Origin: JAEXZL01 sp049943125 | Lineage (GTDB): Bacteria; Bacillota; Clostridia; Clostridiales; Clostridiaceae | Direction: 5' to 3' | DNA length: 64,000 nucleotides | NCBI RefSeq assembly: GCF_049943125.1 | Contig: NZ_CP188040.1 | Span: 806,001 to 870,000 of the forward strand | Position numbers and translations under genes: made by a program | Shown: positions 44,701-53,854 of the stretch, piece after piece | Position numbering within the stretch: the stretch's first letter is position 1 | Layout: every line of letters starts with the position of its first letter | The notes under the pieces: model-generated | Seen by the model: the letters and a program-made list of their open reading frames with translations, nothing else | The model's database searches: none | What the model was told of the DNA's origin: nothing

Positions 44701-45350
44701 GAATAAATCATACATTTAGCAGTTACACTATTATGCGATGAGCTAGCATAAATTATGGCAGTCCCTTCTCCACAAGTAGTAACGACGCCCTCACTTGTAA
44801 CCACAGCTACAGCTTCATTAGAACTTGTCCAATTAATACTAGTGTCATATGCATCAGACGGCATAGCTACTGCTTTAAGCTGGAGAGAATCCCCTATTTC
44901 CATATAAGCACTTTCTTGCGAAATCTCAATATTGCTAACTGGAGTATTAACAACTATGTCGGTAGAATATAGGACTATTCCAGATTCGTTTCTAAAATAA
45001 AGTTCTGTACTTCCCCCTTTTAAGCCTTTAATAGTTACGTAATAGTGAAATTTAACTCCAGAACTTTCAATGGTACTATTTTGTTTTACATCCTCAATGG
45101 ATGCAACGCTGCTATCATCTATGGTCCAGTTCCATTTTGGTACATATCTATTAAGAGTTATTTTAATGGTTATAATATTTCCGCCAACCACATAAAAACA
45201 ATCACTATTATTTTCAGCTAAAACCTCATTATTATCACTTGCTATTAACTGCTCGCTTGCTATTACTTGCTCGCTTGCTTCTACCTGGACAGGTAATAAT
45301 GTTATTAACATTATTACCATTAAAGCAAAACTAAATAGCCTCTTTTTCAT
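41790..45350 (-). CDS. Secreted Ig-like / leucine-rich (LRR_5) / fibronectin-III repeat protein
   Basis: About 1186 residues from ATG at 45350. A Sec signal peptide (KKRLFSFALMVIMLITLLP, then VEA) is followed by two Big_2-like Ig domains (about 130-300), a Big_3-like domain (about 310-400), a block of BspA-type LRR_5 repeats (about 450-720: repeats such as IPSSVIKIEGLAFFDCTKL), and five fibronectin-III-like repeats to the end. No sortase motif or S-layer domain is seen, so attachment is unclear. Probably an adhesive or matrix-binding extracellular protein. Two FN3 repeats are almost identical at DNA level. Single gene with its own terminator. Confidence 0.85.
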   Translation of the reverse strand: MKKRLFSFALMVIMLITLLPVQVEASEQVIASEQLIASDNNEVLAENNSDCFYVVGGNIITIKITLNRYVPKWNWTIDDSSVASIEDVKQNSTIESSGVKFHYYVTIKGLKGGSTELYFRNESGIVLYSTDIVVNTPVSNIEISQESAYMEIGDSLQLKAVAMPSDAYDTSINWTSSNEAVAVVTSEGVVTTCGEGTAIIYASSSHNSVTAKCMIYSGKLTKSIAISNSSIKLTKASPTEELIIGRIPVDASFPDTVYTSSDPEIASVDEKGIITGHENGKVTITATSVDTGVSASIEVVCSGFTRRLTKIKVVQAPSKVKYYLGEQLDISGLVVKGYYNDGSEEIIPNNKIVIKDKWYEDTIGKDTYRVNQYVFDNLGKHTINLSYMGKEGSFTVEAIKGGTIDFGIIGKDITWLLYQDGRLLFNGSGEMFQLQGQMYWEWLKYSDKIKSAVFDEAITVLDGGLFDGCSKLSKVKLPPKITEIGNSTFSNCSSLKSITIPSSVIKIEGLAFFDCTKLEKVTLPKNLMSLGEAVFSGCENLVSIDLGKRLTRIPRSAFFDCAKLKSISIPNTVKSIESGAFSQCYELSEIALNEGLATIGEGAFGNCWGLKSIVIPDSVREIGDWAFSNCNLKKVIIGDGVTTIGEDAFVNNEITYLKLGDSVKTIKYEAFRSCDFKSIYIPKSVKVIEDRVFWNCLDFSNVYYEGSKAQWNKIKIGKDNEELEAAKMHYNCPRSPEVSISNVASNGKIKLAWGAVDGASEYIIYRSTSKSGSYTKLKTTSKTSYTDTSAKAGVTYYYKVKAVSSSNSSATSEFSSIVSSICDLARPTVKSSNVSSSGKIQLTWKAIDGASKYYVYRATSKNGQYTKLADTKKTSYTDTSAKTANTYYYKVIAAHSKNSGANSASSSIVSSICKLPRAVVNTSNVASTGKIQLTWKAIDGASKYYVYRATSKNGQYTKLADTKKTSYTDTSAKTANTYYYKVIAAHSKNSGANSASSSIVSSICKLPRAVVNASNVSSSGKIKLTWKSINGASKYYVYRASSKNGEYKRLAVTEKTAYIDTSSKVGKTYYYKVKAISSKTSTAHAASSSVVSCTCKLSSPTVTLSRAVRRKVKVAWKNVQGASEYWVYRSTSKNGKYTKIKVTSKSGYTDSSVKAGNTYYYKVKAVYKKNTSVNSANSSVKSIKIK
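42315..42840 (-). repeat. Tandem 273-bp repeat (two fibronectin-III units)
   Basis: The 253 bp at 42315-42567 recur, as far as I can read without difference, at 42588-42840. The period is 273 bp, i.e. 91 codons. Other FN3 units of the gene are clearly diverged, so this pair is a recent duplication or gene conversion. Confidence 0.88.
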
Positions 45351-45523
45351 CACTTCTCTCCTTTTAAAATAAATATATTTTTTCCCGTCTAAATATATCA
45401 TATATATCTGTTTTTTGACAATTAAACCTAAAATAATACAAAAATTTTAATAAAGGCAATAATTTGAGCGATAATTATGGTAAGTAGACAATTTATAAGG
45501 CCAATTCCTTTGGATATAAAAAA

Positions 45524-45546
45524 GGCTGCTAATAAAGTCAGCAACC
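45524..45546 (-). terminator. Intrinsic terminator of the arabinose operon
   Basis: On the minus strand GGTTGCTG pairs with TAGCAGCC (one to two G-U pairs), followed by TTTTTTATATCC. It lies about 125 bp after araD. The rest of 45351-45671 is A/T-rich without visible genes and holds the upstream region of the surface-protein gene. Confidence 0.7.
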
Positions 45547-45671
45547 TGATAATAAGGGTATATTTATTATTTCTATAGTGTATCACTAAAGTCAAAATGT
45601 AAATCCTCTATCTATTCTATAGAATACATTTTATATTAGATTTCAACACAACTATTCAATTAACATCTTTC

Positions 45672-46358
45672 TTACTGACCATAATAAGCCTTAGCACCAT
45701 GCTTCCTATAATAATGCTTGTCTAATAGATACTGAGGAGCTCTTGTTGCCAGGGGATTTAAGGTTAAGGTACGATAGGCCATTTCAGCAATCTTTTCAAG
45801 GACTACTCCGTTATATACAGCTTCGGAAGGGTCATTCCCCCAGGCGAAGGGTCCATGATTTTTAACTACAATCCCTGGAATCTCTAAGGGATCCTTATCC
45901 CCAATAGTATCAATAATAACCCTGCCAGTGTTCTCTTCGTAGGCTTCAGCAATCTCTTCCTCGGTCAAATTCCTTGTACAGGGGATTACCCCATGAAAGT
46001 AGTCTGCGTGAGTTGTCCCTAGAGGAGGAATATCTATACCAGCTTGTGCAAAGGTTACTCCATATACAGAATGAGTATGGACAATTCCTCCAATGGAAGG
46101 ATATGCTCTATACAAGGCTATATGAGTAGCTGTATCAGAGGAGGGCTTAAGATCGCCCTCCACCACTTCACCCTCAAGGTTGAGAACTACCATATCCTCG
46201 GCCTTCAAATCCTCATAAGCTATTCCGCTAGGCTTTATAACTACCAGTCCCTGGTCTCTATCTATTCCACTGACATTTCCCCAGGTATATATAACCATAT
46301 TCTTTTGGACAAGCTCCATATTAGCCAAGTAAACCTGCTGCTTTAATGCTTCTACCAT
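45672..46358 (-). CDS. araD: L-ribulose-5-phosphate 4-epimerase
   Basis: 228 residues of the class-II aldolase/epimerase fold. NMVIYTWGNVSGIDRD at the N-terminus, zinc-site IVHTHSVYGVTFAQAG, and LDKHYYRKHGAKAYYGQ at the C-terminus match AraD. It turns L-ribulose 5-phosphate into D-xylulose 5-phosphate for the pentose phosphate path. Third enzyme of the arabinose operon, 51 bp after araB. Confidence 0.93.
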   Translation of the reverse strand: MVEALKQQVYLANMELVQKNMVIYTWGNVSGIDRDQGLVVIKPSGIAYEDLKAEDMVVLNLEGEVVEGDLKPSSDTATHIALYRAYPSIGGIVHTHSVYGVTFAQAGIDIPPLGTTHADYFHGVIPCTRNLTEEEIAEAYEENTGRVIIDTIGDKDPLEIPGIVVKNHGPFAWGNDPSEAVYNGVVLEKIAEMAYRTLTLNPLATRAPQYLLDKHYYRKHGAKAYYGQ

Positions 46359-46409
46359 AGCTCCTCCTTTATACTTGTCTATTTATTCATTGTTATAAAA
46401 ATCAATAAG

Positions 46410-48083
46410 CTATCTTTTCTTAATCCCAGCCTTTATAGACTTAAGCCTCTTCATAACATCATTTTCTCCCCTACCAAAGTAGTCATGGAGGATTTTGTAT
46501 TCTTCATAGAGCTTTTTATAAACCTCAACATTTTCAGGGATAGGAGTATAAAATTCCTCCTTCACCCTTCCCATAACCTTTGCAGCTTCAAAGATTGAAT
46601 CATAACCACCCTTTTCTCTCCCTGCTGCTACGGCACCAAACATTGCTGCTCCCAGAGCTGGGGTCTGATCTGAAGCGGATATTTTTATGGGCTTGTTAGT
46701 AACATCGGCATATATCTGCATCATCAGCTTATTCTTCCAGGCAATACCTCCACAAGCATAAAGCTCATTAACAGGAACCCCTGATGCTTCAAAGGCTTCT
46801 ATAATTCTATTTTGTCCGTATGCTATAGCTTCAATTAAGGCTCTATAAATCTCCTCTGGCTTTGTAGCCAGGGTTAGCCCAAGAATCATCCCTGTTAAAT
46901 CAACATCCACCAGTACTGAACGATTTCCATTCCACCAGTCCAGAGCCATAAGACCGCTTTCTCCAGGACGAAGCTTGGAAGCCTCCTCTGTAAGATATTC
47001 ATGGACCCCAATTCCTCTTCTGTCTGCATCCTCACGAACATATGGAGGTATACATTGCTCTACTAACCATTGAAAGTGATCTCCTACACAGGACTGGCCC
47101 GCCTCATAGCCATAAAAGCCAGGGAGCACTCCATCCTCTACCACACCACACATTCCAGGAACTATTTTTTCTTCCTCTCCTAAAAGGATGTTACAGGTAG
47201 AAGTGCCGATAATCATCAGCATCTTTCCAGGCTCTGTGATTCCCACCGCAGGAAGAGATACATGGGCGTCAACATTTGCTATACCTACAGCAGTTCCAGA
47301 ATTGAGCCCTATCTTTAATGCCATCTCCTCTGTTAGCTCTCCTGCCTTCTGACCTAAAGAATATATATCCCCAGCAAGCTTTTCTTCCACAACCCCTTCA
47401 AGTCGAGTATCTAGAGCTTTAAAGAAGCCCTTAGAAGGATAGCCTTCTTTTTTATGCCACATAGCCTTATAGCCTGCAGTACAGCTGTTTCTCTTAAGAA
47501 CTCCGCATAGCTCCATGGTAACCCAATCAGCAGCTTCCATAAATCCTGCAGCCTCCTGATAAATTTCCGGAGCCTCATCTAGAATCTGCATAATCTTTGG
47601 GAACATCCACTCAGAGGATATCTTGCCACCATATCTCCCTAAGAACTCCTCTCCCCTCTCCTCTGCAACCACATTAAGCTTATTGGCCTCATATTGAGCT
47701 GCGTGATGCTTCCAAAGCTTAATCCAGGAATGGGGATTGCCCTTTAAATCCTCTCTAAAGCATAAAGGTTTTCCACTTTTATCTACGGGCAGCATAGTAC
47801 AGGCAGTAAAATCTATAGCAAGTCCTATAACCTGCTCCTTATCTATTCCAGAAAGTCTTATAACCTCTGGAATAGTACTCTCTAAAACCTCAATATAATC
47901 TAAAGGATGCTGAAGAGCCCAGTCTGGTTCTAAAATAGTTCCATCAGGAAGGCACTGATCCATGACCCCGTGAGTATACTCCTTCACAGCCTGAGCTATT
48001 ATATTTCCAGTGTCCACCTCCACCAGGACTGCTCTCCCTGATTGAGTTCCATAATCTACTCCTATGGAATATTTCTTACTCAT
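46410..48083 (-). CDS. araB: Ribulokinase
   Basis: 557 residues, FGGY kinase. GVDYGTQSGRAVLV opens the N-terminal lobe, AIDFTACTMLPVD follows, and IGTSTCNILLGEE and ACGGIAWKNKLMMQIYADVTNKPI form the C-terminal lobe. Length and TQSGR form are typical of AraB. It phosphorylates L-ribulose. Follows araA by 20 bp. Confidence 0.94.
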   Translation of the reverse strand: MSKKYSIGVDYGTQSGRAVLVEVDTGNIIAQAVKEYTHGVMDQCLPDGTILEPDWALQHPLDYIEVLESTIPEVIRLSGIDKEQVIGLAIDFTACTMLPVDKSGKPLCFREDLKGNPHSWIKLWKHHAAQYEANKLNVVAEERGEEFLGRYGGKISSEWMFPKIMQILDEAPEIYQEAAGFMEAADWVTMELCGVLKRNSCTAGYKAMWHKKEGYPSKGFFKALDTRLEGVVEEKLAGDIYSLGQKAGELTEEMALKIGLNSGTAVGIANVDAHVSLPAVGITEPGKMLMIIGTSTCNILLGEEEKIVPGMCGVVEDGVLPGFYGYEAGQSCVGDHFQWLVEQCIPPYVREDADRRGIGVHEYLTEEASKLRPGESGLMALDWWNGNRSVLVDVDLTGMILGLTLATKPEEIYRALIEAIAYGQNRIIEAFEASGVPVNELYACGGIAWKNKLMMQIYADVTNKPIKISASDQTPALGAAMFGAVAAGREKGGYDSIFEAAKVMGRVKEEFYTPIPENVEVYKKLYEEYKILHDYFGRGENDVMKRLKSIKAGIKKR

Positions 48084-48103
48084 AAAGCTTCAATCCCTTC
48101 CTC

Positions 48104-49600
48104 TTATTTAAAGGCAACGCCATTCCATCTTAATTCCTTTTTGAGGCTGCTTATGGTAGTATTCTTATCTATAACCACAGCTTCGATACCCATGGCTTCT
48201 GCCCAATGAACCATTTGCTCTACAGAGAGGTCATAGCTAAATGCCGTATGATGAGCTCCTCCTGCTAAGATCCAAGCTTCTGCTCCAGTGATAAGATTTG
48301 GCTCTGGTGTCCAGAAGGCTGTAGCAACGGGAAGCTTTGGCATTGGTTTTTCTACCCTCTTGCAGTTAACGGCATTTATGATGAGCCTAAAACGATTACC
48401 TAAGTCCACTAATGAAGCTGCAACTCCTGGGCCTTCCTTGGAGGTAAATACAAGTCTTGCTGGATCTTCTCTGTTACCCATGGACAGTGGCGATACCTTT
48501 ACTCCAATCTTACCCTCTGCTATGGTTGGGCATATTTCCAGCATATGAGACTGAAGTATTCCTTCCTTACCAGGTACAAAATTATAGGTGTAATCCTCCA
48601 TAAATGAGGTTCCCTTGGCATCCTTCATTCCTGCAGTCATAAGCTTCATAAGTCTTAATAGGGCAGCGGTCTTCCAATCACCTTCTCCTCCAAAGCCATA
48701 GCCCTTTTCCATTAGCCTTTGAATAGCTAGGCCTGGGAGCTGCTTTAATGCACCAAGATCACCAAAATGGGTAACAATGGCCTGATAGTTCTTTTCTATC
48801 AAAAATCTTTCGAAGCCTAGTTCTATCTGTGCTTGGACAGCTACATGGTTTTTAAACTCCTGAGGATCTCTTCCCTCTAGTAAAATATCGTATTTGCTGT
48901 AATACTCCTCTACAAGAGCGTCTGTATCTCCCTTGGAAACATCAGCTACGTACTCAGCAATTTCATTAACAGGATAGGCATCAATTTCCCAGCCAAACTT
49001 TATCTGAGCTTCAACCTTGTCTCCTTCTGTTACTGCAACATTTCTCATATTATCAGCAATTCTTACCACGCGAATATGGCTGCTTTCCATGACCCCTATG
49101 GCTGTCCTCATCCAGGAGGCAACTCTACTAACCACCCTTTCATGGCTCCAGTGCCCTACTACTATTTCTCTCTCAATACCCATTCGACTTACTATGTGAC
49201 CATATTCTCTATCCCCATGAGCTGATTGATTCTCATTCATAAAATCCATATCTATAGAATCATAAGGTATTTCCTGATTAAACTGAGTATGAAGATGGAG
49301 AAGTGGCTTCCTAAACTCTTGAAGTCCAAGTATCCAGGACTTTGCCGGGGAAAAGGTATGCATCCAGGTTATAACTCCTGCACATTCCTCATCACCATTA
49401 GCCTCATTAAAGGTTTTTCTTATGGTACTGCTATCTATTAATGTAGGCTTTAAAACAATCTCATAGGGTAATATTCCTGATTTATTCAAGGCTTCAACAA
49501 TTATTCTTGAATGCTCCGCTACATTCCTTAAGCAGGTTTCTCCATAGAGGTCCTGAGATCCCGTGGCAAACCAAAATTTATATTTCTTTAATTTAATCAT
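48104..49600 (-). CDS. araA: L-arabinose isomerase
   Basis: About 498 residues. FWFATGSQDLYGE at the start, VITWMHTFSPAKSWI, GFGGEGDWKTAALLRLMK and ILAGGAHHTAFSYDL are hallmark AraA regions, including the metal-binding Glu/His residues. It converts L-arabinose to L-ribulose. ATG at 49600 is selected because AAGGAGGG lies just upstream; an in-frame start at 49621 lacks one. Confidence 0.95.
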   Translation of the reverse strand: MIKLKKYKFWFATGSQDLYGETCLRNVAEHSRIIVEALNKSGILPYEIVLKPTLIDSSTIRKTFNEANGDEECAGVITWMHTFSPAKSWILGLQEFRKPLLHLHTQFNQEIPYDSIDMDFMNENQSAHGDREYGHIVSRMGIEREIVVGHWSHERVVSRVASWMRTAIGVMESSHIRVVRIADNMRNVAVTEGDKVEAQIKFGWEIDAYPVNEIAEYVADVSKGDTDALVEEYYSKYDILLEGRDPQEFKNHVAVQAQIELGFERFLIEKNYQAIVTHFGDLGALKQLPGLAIQRLMEKGYGFGGEGDWKTAALLRLMKLMTAGMKDAKGTSFMEDYTYNFVPGKEGILQSHMLEICPTIAEGKIGVKVSPLSMGNREDPARLVFTSKEGPGVAASLVDLGNRFRLIINAVNCKRVEKPMPKLPVATAFWTPEPNLITGAEAWILAGGAHHTAFSYDLSVEQMVHWAEAMGIEAVVIDKNTTISSLKKELRWNGVAFK

Positions 49601-49621
49601 CCTAACCCTCCTTAATGTCAA

Positions 49622-49882
49622 TTATCCTTCTTCATTGCTTTCACTGCTTAAACTTCCTCGATGAATATATAAATATCTTAAAGAAGTATATAAAAGCATA
49701 ATTCCTGCAGCAAAAAAAACACATATAGCTACAATAATTAAGAGCTCATTTGTCAATGGTTTATTTTTATAATCCTCTAAAAGCCCATAGACCAAATATA
49801 ATAAATAAGCTCCAGCAAATGCCCTAAGATAGTAACTGCCTTTATTCACTTCTTTTCTTTTATCCTTATCTATTGGTATCAC
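49622..49882 (-). CDS. Small two-helix membrane protein in the arabinose operon
   Basis: 86 residues with hydrophobic helices near 20-35 and 47-66, charged ends, and no recognised family. It lies between araR and araA, with the araR stop 12 bp upstream and the araA start 21 bp downstream, so it is co-transcribed. It could be a transport or regulatory accessory, or a chance passenger. Codon use and position support it being real. Confidence 0.6.
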   Translation of the reverse strand: MIPIDKDKRKEVNKGSYYLRAFAGAYLLYLVYGLLEDYKNKPLTNELLIIVAICVFFAAGIMLLYTSLRYLYIHRGSLSSESNEEG

Positions 49883-49894
49883 TCCTGTCTAATC

Positions 49895-50998
49895 CTAATA
49901 ATTGTGCTCAGCAATATTTTCAATAATTTTTGTCACAGAACCACGATGACATATTTCAGGCTTAAACTCATAGGTAGCAGAAAATGCTCTATCCTCTATC
50001 AAAGCAAGAAGATTCTCTGCCACCTTTTTCCCAAGCCTCTTCATTGGATGAATAATGCTAGTCAAAGGCACCATACAGAGCTCAGCTGCATCAGAATTAT
50101 CTATACTTATTAAGGATAGCTTGTCAGGCACAACTATATCATTTTGATGACAGATAATCTCAAGATCACTGGCTACGGAATCGTTATAGCAGAGACATGC
50201 AGTGCAGGATTTCAGCCTTCTTAAGATGCGCTTTTCTTCCTTCAGAAGATTCCTCTGATCATCGGAGTCAATCCAGATAATGCTCTCATCATTTATCTCT
50301 GCTTTAGCCTCCTTCATCGCCTTCATATAACCCTTATACCTTAAATGTCCCTGACCATCGTCTGATTTAAATATCCCTCCAATATTTCTATGCCCTGCTT
50401 CTAAAAGATGCTTTACTGCAGTATAGCCAGCCATATCATCATTAATTGAAACATGAGGAATAGGTAGATTAGAGTAAAAGCTGTTAAAGAATATTGTAGG
50501 TATATTCCTATCCATTAGCTCTTTGTATATTAGGTAATCCACCTTAGGAATTGCACTCTTCGTAGGCTCGATGATAAGTCCATCTATATCACCAGAATCA
50601 ATTAGCTTTCTTATGATAGCTTCTTCCTTATCCACAGAATTCTGAGTAAACATGATTTGAACTCTATATCCCTTGTTTAAAAGCACCTTCTGCATTCCTT
50701 CAATAGTCTTAGGAAATATATAGTCATTAACATAGGTGCTGATGATTGCAATGTTTTTACTTCCTTTATCTTTTTTAAGAGCTCTATCACTTATATAATT
50801 ACCGCTACCATGCTTTGAGTTAACTATTCCTTCCTTCACCAGAAAGCTAATGGCATGGCGAACAGTTTGACGGCTTATAGAAAACATTTCACTGAGCTTA
50901 TTCTCGGAAATAAGCTTATCATTGGGCTTAAGCTCTCCCTTGTGCACCTTTTCCTTAATCCAATCTACCAAAATCTGATATTTATATTCACTGGCCAT
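49895..50998 (-). CDS. araR: Arabinose operon repressor, GntR/LacI hybrid
   Basis: 367 residues. A GntR winged helix (1-70: LISENKLSEMFSISRQTVRHAISFLVKEG, then HGSGNYIS) is joined to a LacI-type periplasmic-binding-like domain (80-367). This hybrid is characteristic of AraR of Firmicutes, which is released from DNA by L-arabinose. It is encoded within the operon, between importer and enzyme genes, unlike the separate araR gene of Bacillus subtilis. An AraR-box-like site precedes the first gene. Confidence 0.9.
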   Translation of the reverse strand: MASEYKYQILVDWIKEKVHKGELKPNDKLISENKLSEMFSISRQTVRHAISFLVKEGIVNSKHGSGNYISDRALKKDKGSKNIAIISTYVNDYIFPKTIEGMQKVLLNKGYRVQIMFTQNSVDKEEAIIRKLIDSGDIDGLIIEPTKSAIPKVDYLIYKELMDRNIPTIFFNSFYSNLPIPHVSINDDMAGYTAVKHLLEAGHRNIGGIFKSDDGQGHLRYKGYMKAMKEAKAEINDESIIWIDSDDQRNLLKEEKRILRRLKSCTACLCYNDSVASDLEIICHQNDIVVPDKLSLISIDNSDAAELCMVPLTSIIHPMKRLGKKVAENLLALIEDRAFSATYEFKPEICHRGSVTKIIENIAEHNY

Positions 50999-51024
50999 GA
51001 AAAGTCTCCTCGAAATAGTTCACT

Positions 51025-52230
51025 CTAGTTTTTCCTATTTTTTGAAAGCACATCAAAGGTTACAGCACCTAAAAGCACTATACCTTTAACTACCTTTTGT
51101 ATATCTGTAGACCATCCAATCAATGACATACCATTGTTTAATATCCCCATTACAAAGGCACCTACCACTGCCCCAATAATAGTACCTATACCCCCAGAGG
51201 CAGCGGCACCACCGATGTAGCAGGCTCCAATGGCATCCAGCTCAAAGCCATCTCCAGCTTTAGGTGTAGCAGAAGCATTACGGGCAGACAAAACAATCCC
51301 TGCGATAGCTGCTAAAAGCCCCATATTTACATATACCCAAAAATAAACCTTTTTAATATTTACACCAGAAAGCCTTGCAGCCTTTTCATTACCACCTAAG
51401 GCATACACCTGTCTCCCTGCTACGGTTTTGCTGGTGATAAATTGATATATTCCTACCAATACAGCCATGATTACTAGCTGTATAGGGATCCCGTTATATC
51501 TAGCTATCTTGAAGAAGAAAAACCATAGAATTGATATGATGATAATATTTTTAAGAACTATCTGCCACAAAGGATTAGTGGCAAAACCATATTTCCTCTT
51601 CTCTTTTAAGCTTCTAATCTGAAAATAAACAATAAGCGCTGTAGCTAAGGCGGCAACAAAAATAGCTAATAAATCTATAGTCCCACCGCCGAAGCTTACC
51701 TTTACAGTTGGTAAAAAGCCAGCTCCAACCTTAACATAGCTTTCTGGGAGAGGTCCCTTTGTCTGAGCCTTCAGCACAGTATAGGTTAGACCTCTTCCCA
51801 TAAGCATAGTTCCCAGGGTTACTACAAAAGGAGGAATCTTTAATCTTGATATAAAAAACCCTGAAAAAACACCAGAAATAATACCTACTGCTAGAGCAGC
51901 TAGAAAAGCTACCGGCACCGGAGCTCCTTTATCTACTACCAGAATTGCTGCTGTAGCACCACAGAGAGCTACCACAGAGCCAACGCCCAGATCTATGTTT
52001 CCTGTTAATACGCATAGGAGCATTCCTGTGGCTAATATAACTACATAACCATTTTGCATTATCAAATTATTGATGTTTGTAGGAGTTGCATTTTTTCCAT
52101 CAGATAAGATATAGAATAAAAGAAATATTGCTATTAGCGCCACGAGCATACCGTATTGCTTCATATCTACGTTTACTTTTTTATTTCTTTTTGTAGATTT
52201 TTTATTTGTGACTATATTATTTATCTGCAT
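51025..52230 (-). CDS. Sugar ABC transporter permease (AraH/GguB/XylH type)
   Basis: 401 residues with about 10-11 membrane segments. The region GKQVYALGGN-like VAGRQVYALGGNEKAARLSGVNIKK and the closing GGAAASGGIGTIIGAVVGAFVMGILNNGMSL are typical of the RbsC/XylH permease family. Imports L-arabinose together with the binding protein and tandem ATPase encoded upstream. 3 bp after the ATPase stop. Confidence 0.9.
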   Translation of the reverse strand: MQINNIVTNKKSTKRNKKVNVDMKQYGMLVALIAIFLLFYILSDGKNATPTNINNLIMQNGYVVILATGMLLCVLTGNIDLGVGSVVALCGATAAILVVDKGAPVPVAFLAALAVGIISGVFSGFFISRLKIPPFVVTLGTMLMGRGLTYTVLKAQTKGPLPESYVKVGAGFLPTVKVSFGGGTIDLLAIFVAALATALIVYFQIRSLKEKRKYGFATNPLWQIVLKNIIIISILWFFFFKIARYNGIPIQLVIMAVLVGIYQFITSKTVAGRQVYALGGNEKAARLSGVNIKKVYFWVYVNMGLLAAIAGIVLSARNASATPKAGDGFELDAIGACYIGGAAASGGIGTIIGAVVGAFVMGILNNGMSLIGWSTDIQKVVKGIVLLGAVTFDVLSKNRKN

Positions 52231-52232
52231 AA

Positions 52233-53786
52233 CTATTCTCCTTTACGTGAATTATGCTGCATGATACACTTCATAATATTTTCCTGAGTCATTTCTCCCT
52301 TAGTGAGCTCTCCACAGATTTCTCCATTATTGAGTACATATACCCTATCACAGTTACCTATTATTTCAGGCATTTCTGAAGAGATGAGAATAATAGATTT
52401 TCCTACTCTTGCCAGGTCATTAATAGCACAGTATATTTCATACTTTGCTCCTACATCAATGCCTCTAGTTGGCTCATCTAAGATTAGCACCTCTGGCTCT
52501 GTGAGCATCCACTTGGCCAAAACTACCTTTTGCTGATTTCCTCCCGATAAGGAGCTTGCCATTTGATTAATGGAATTTGCCTTAACATTAATTAGCTTTT
52601 TATACCTTTCTGCAGCTAATATCTCTTCACTTTCCTTGACCACTCCCCTCTTAGAAAAGTACTTTCCAACAGCTGCCATGGTCATATTTCTTTTTATGTT
52701 ATCTATAAGTACAAGCCCATATTCCTTTCTATTCTCTGAGGTATAGGCAATTCTATTTTCTATGCAATCCTTTATGGTATTAGTGCTGATTTTCTTTCCC
52801 CTTATAAATACTTCACCAGAAATTTTCTGTCCGTAGCTTCTTCCAAAAATGCTCATGGCAAGCTCTGTCCTGCCAGCTCCCATAAGGCCTGCAAAGCCAA
52901 CAACCTCTCCTGCTCGCACATTAAAAGAAGCATCCTTAATTATCTGTCTATTGGAATCTTCCTCGTGATATACATTCCAATTCTTTACTTCGAAAACTAC
53001 CTCTCCAATAGGACAGTTCACTCTCTCTGGATAACGATTGGTTAATTCACGCCCAACCATTCCTCGGATAATCCTATCCTCTGAAACCTCATCCTTCCCT
53101 TTTACTAGTGTTTCAATTACTCGTCCATCTCTTATAACAGTTATTGAATCTGCTACCCTGCTAATTTCATTAAGCTTATGGGATATTATTATGCAGGTAA
53201 TTCCATTCTTCTTTAGCTCCAAAATAATATTCAACAGCTTATCACTTTCTTCGTCGTTTAAGGCTGCTGTAGGCTCGTCCAGTATAAGGAGATCTACCTT
53301 CTTATATAGAGCCTTTGCAATTTCTATAAGCTGCTGCTTCCCTACTCCAAGAGTATATATCGGTGCATCTACATCCTCATTTTCAAGACCAACCTTTGCC
53401 AATATTTCTCTTGCTTTAATCTTGGTTTTAAGCCAGTCAATAACCCCTTTTACAGAGGTCTGCTCATTACCTATAAATACATTCTCGGCGATGGATAAAA
53501 AGGGGCTCAAGGCTAGTTCCTGATGAATAATTACAATGCCCTTGGATTCGCTATCCTTAATATTGTGAAACTGACATAGCTTGCCGTTATATACGATATC
53601 ACCCTGATAGCTTCCATAGGGATAAATACCTGATAATACATTCATAAGGGTAGACTTTCCAGCTCCATTTTCCCCACAGAGAGCATGTATTTCTCCCCTA
53701 TTAACCTTTAGATTAACATCATCTAATGCCTTAACTCCGGAAAACTCCTTGGTTATATGGTTCATTTCCAATACTATATCAGGCAC
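52233..53786 (-). CDS. Sugar ABC transporter tandem ATP-binding protein (AraG/GguA/XylG type)
   Basis: 517 residues with two ABC cassettes. First: Walker A GENGAGKSTLMN, Walker B LLILDEPTAALN. Second: a degenerate Walker A GLMGAGRTELAMS, signature LSGGNQQKVVLAKWM, Walker B VLILDEPTRGIDVG. A degenerate second Walker A is usual in this family. Energises arabinose import. Confidence 0.92.
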   Translation of the reverse strand: MPDIVLEMNHITKEFSGVKALDDVNLKVNRGEIHALCGENGAGKSTLMNVLSGIYPYGSYQGDIVYNGKLCQFHNIKDSESKGIVIIHQELALSPFLSIAENVFIGNEQTSVKGVIDWLKTKIKAREILAKVGLENEDVDAPIYTLGVGKQQLIEIAKALYKKVDLLILDEPTAALNDEESDKLLNIILELKKNGITCIIISHKLNEISRVADSITVIRDGRVIETLVKGKDEVSEDRIIRGMVGRELTNRYPERVNCPIGEVVFEVKNWNVYHEEDSNRQIIKDASFNVRAGEVVGFAGLMGAGRTELAMSIFGRSYGQKISGEVFIRGKKISTNTIKDCIENRIAYTSENRKEYGLVLIDNIKRNMTMAAVGKYFSKRGVVKESEEILAAERYKKLINVKANSINQMASSLSGGNQQKVVLAKWMLTEPEVLILDEPTRGIDVGAKYEIYCAINDLARVGKSIILISSEMPEIIGNCDRVYVLNNGEICGELTKGEMTQENIMKCIMQHNSRKGE

Positions 53787-53817
53787 TATTTTTCAACTCC
53801 TTCTTCTATATATATAA

Positions 53818-53840
53818 GGTGGCATTAATAATGCCACCTC
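53818..53840 (-). terminator. Hairpin between sugar-binding and ATPase genes
   Basis: A 10-bp stem AGGTGGCATT/AATGCCACCT with a 3-base loop. The minus-strand T-run is weak, so it likely stabilises mRNA or partly ends transcription to favour the binding protein. Confidence 0.65.
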
Positions 53841-53854
53841 TGATTTTAAATGCT

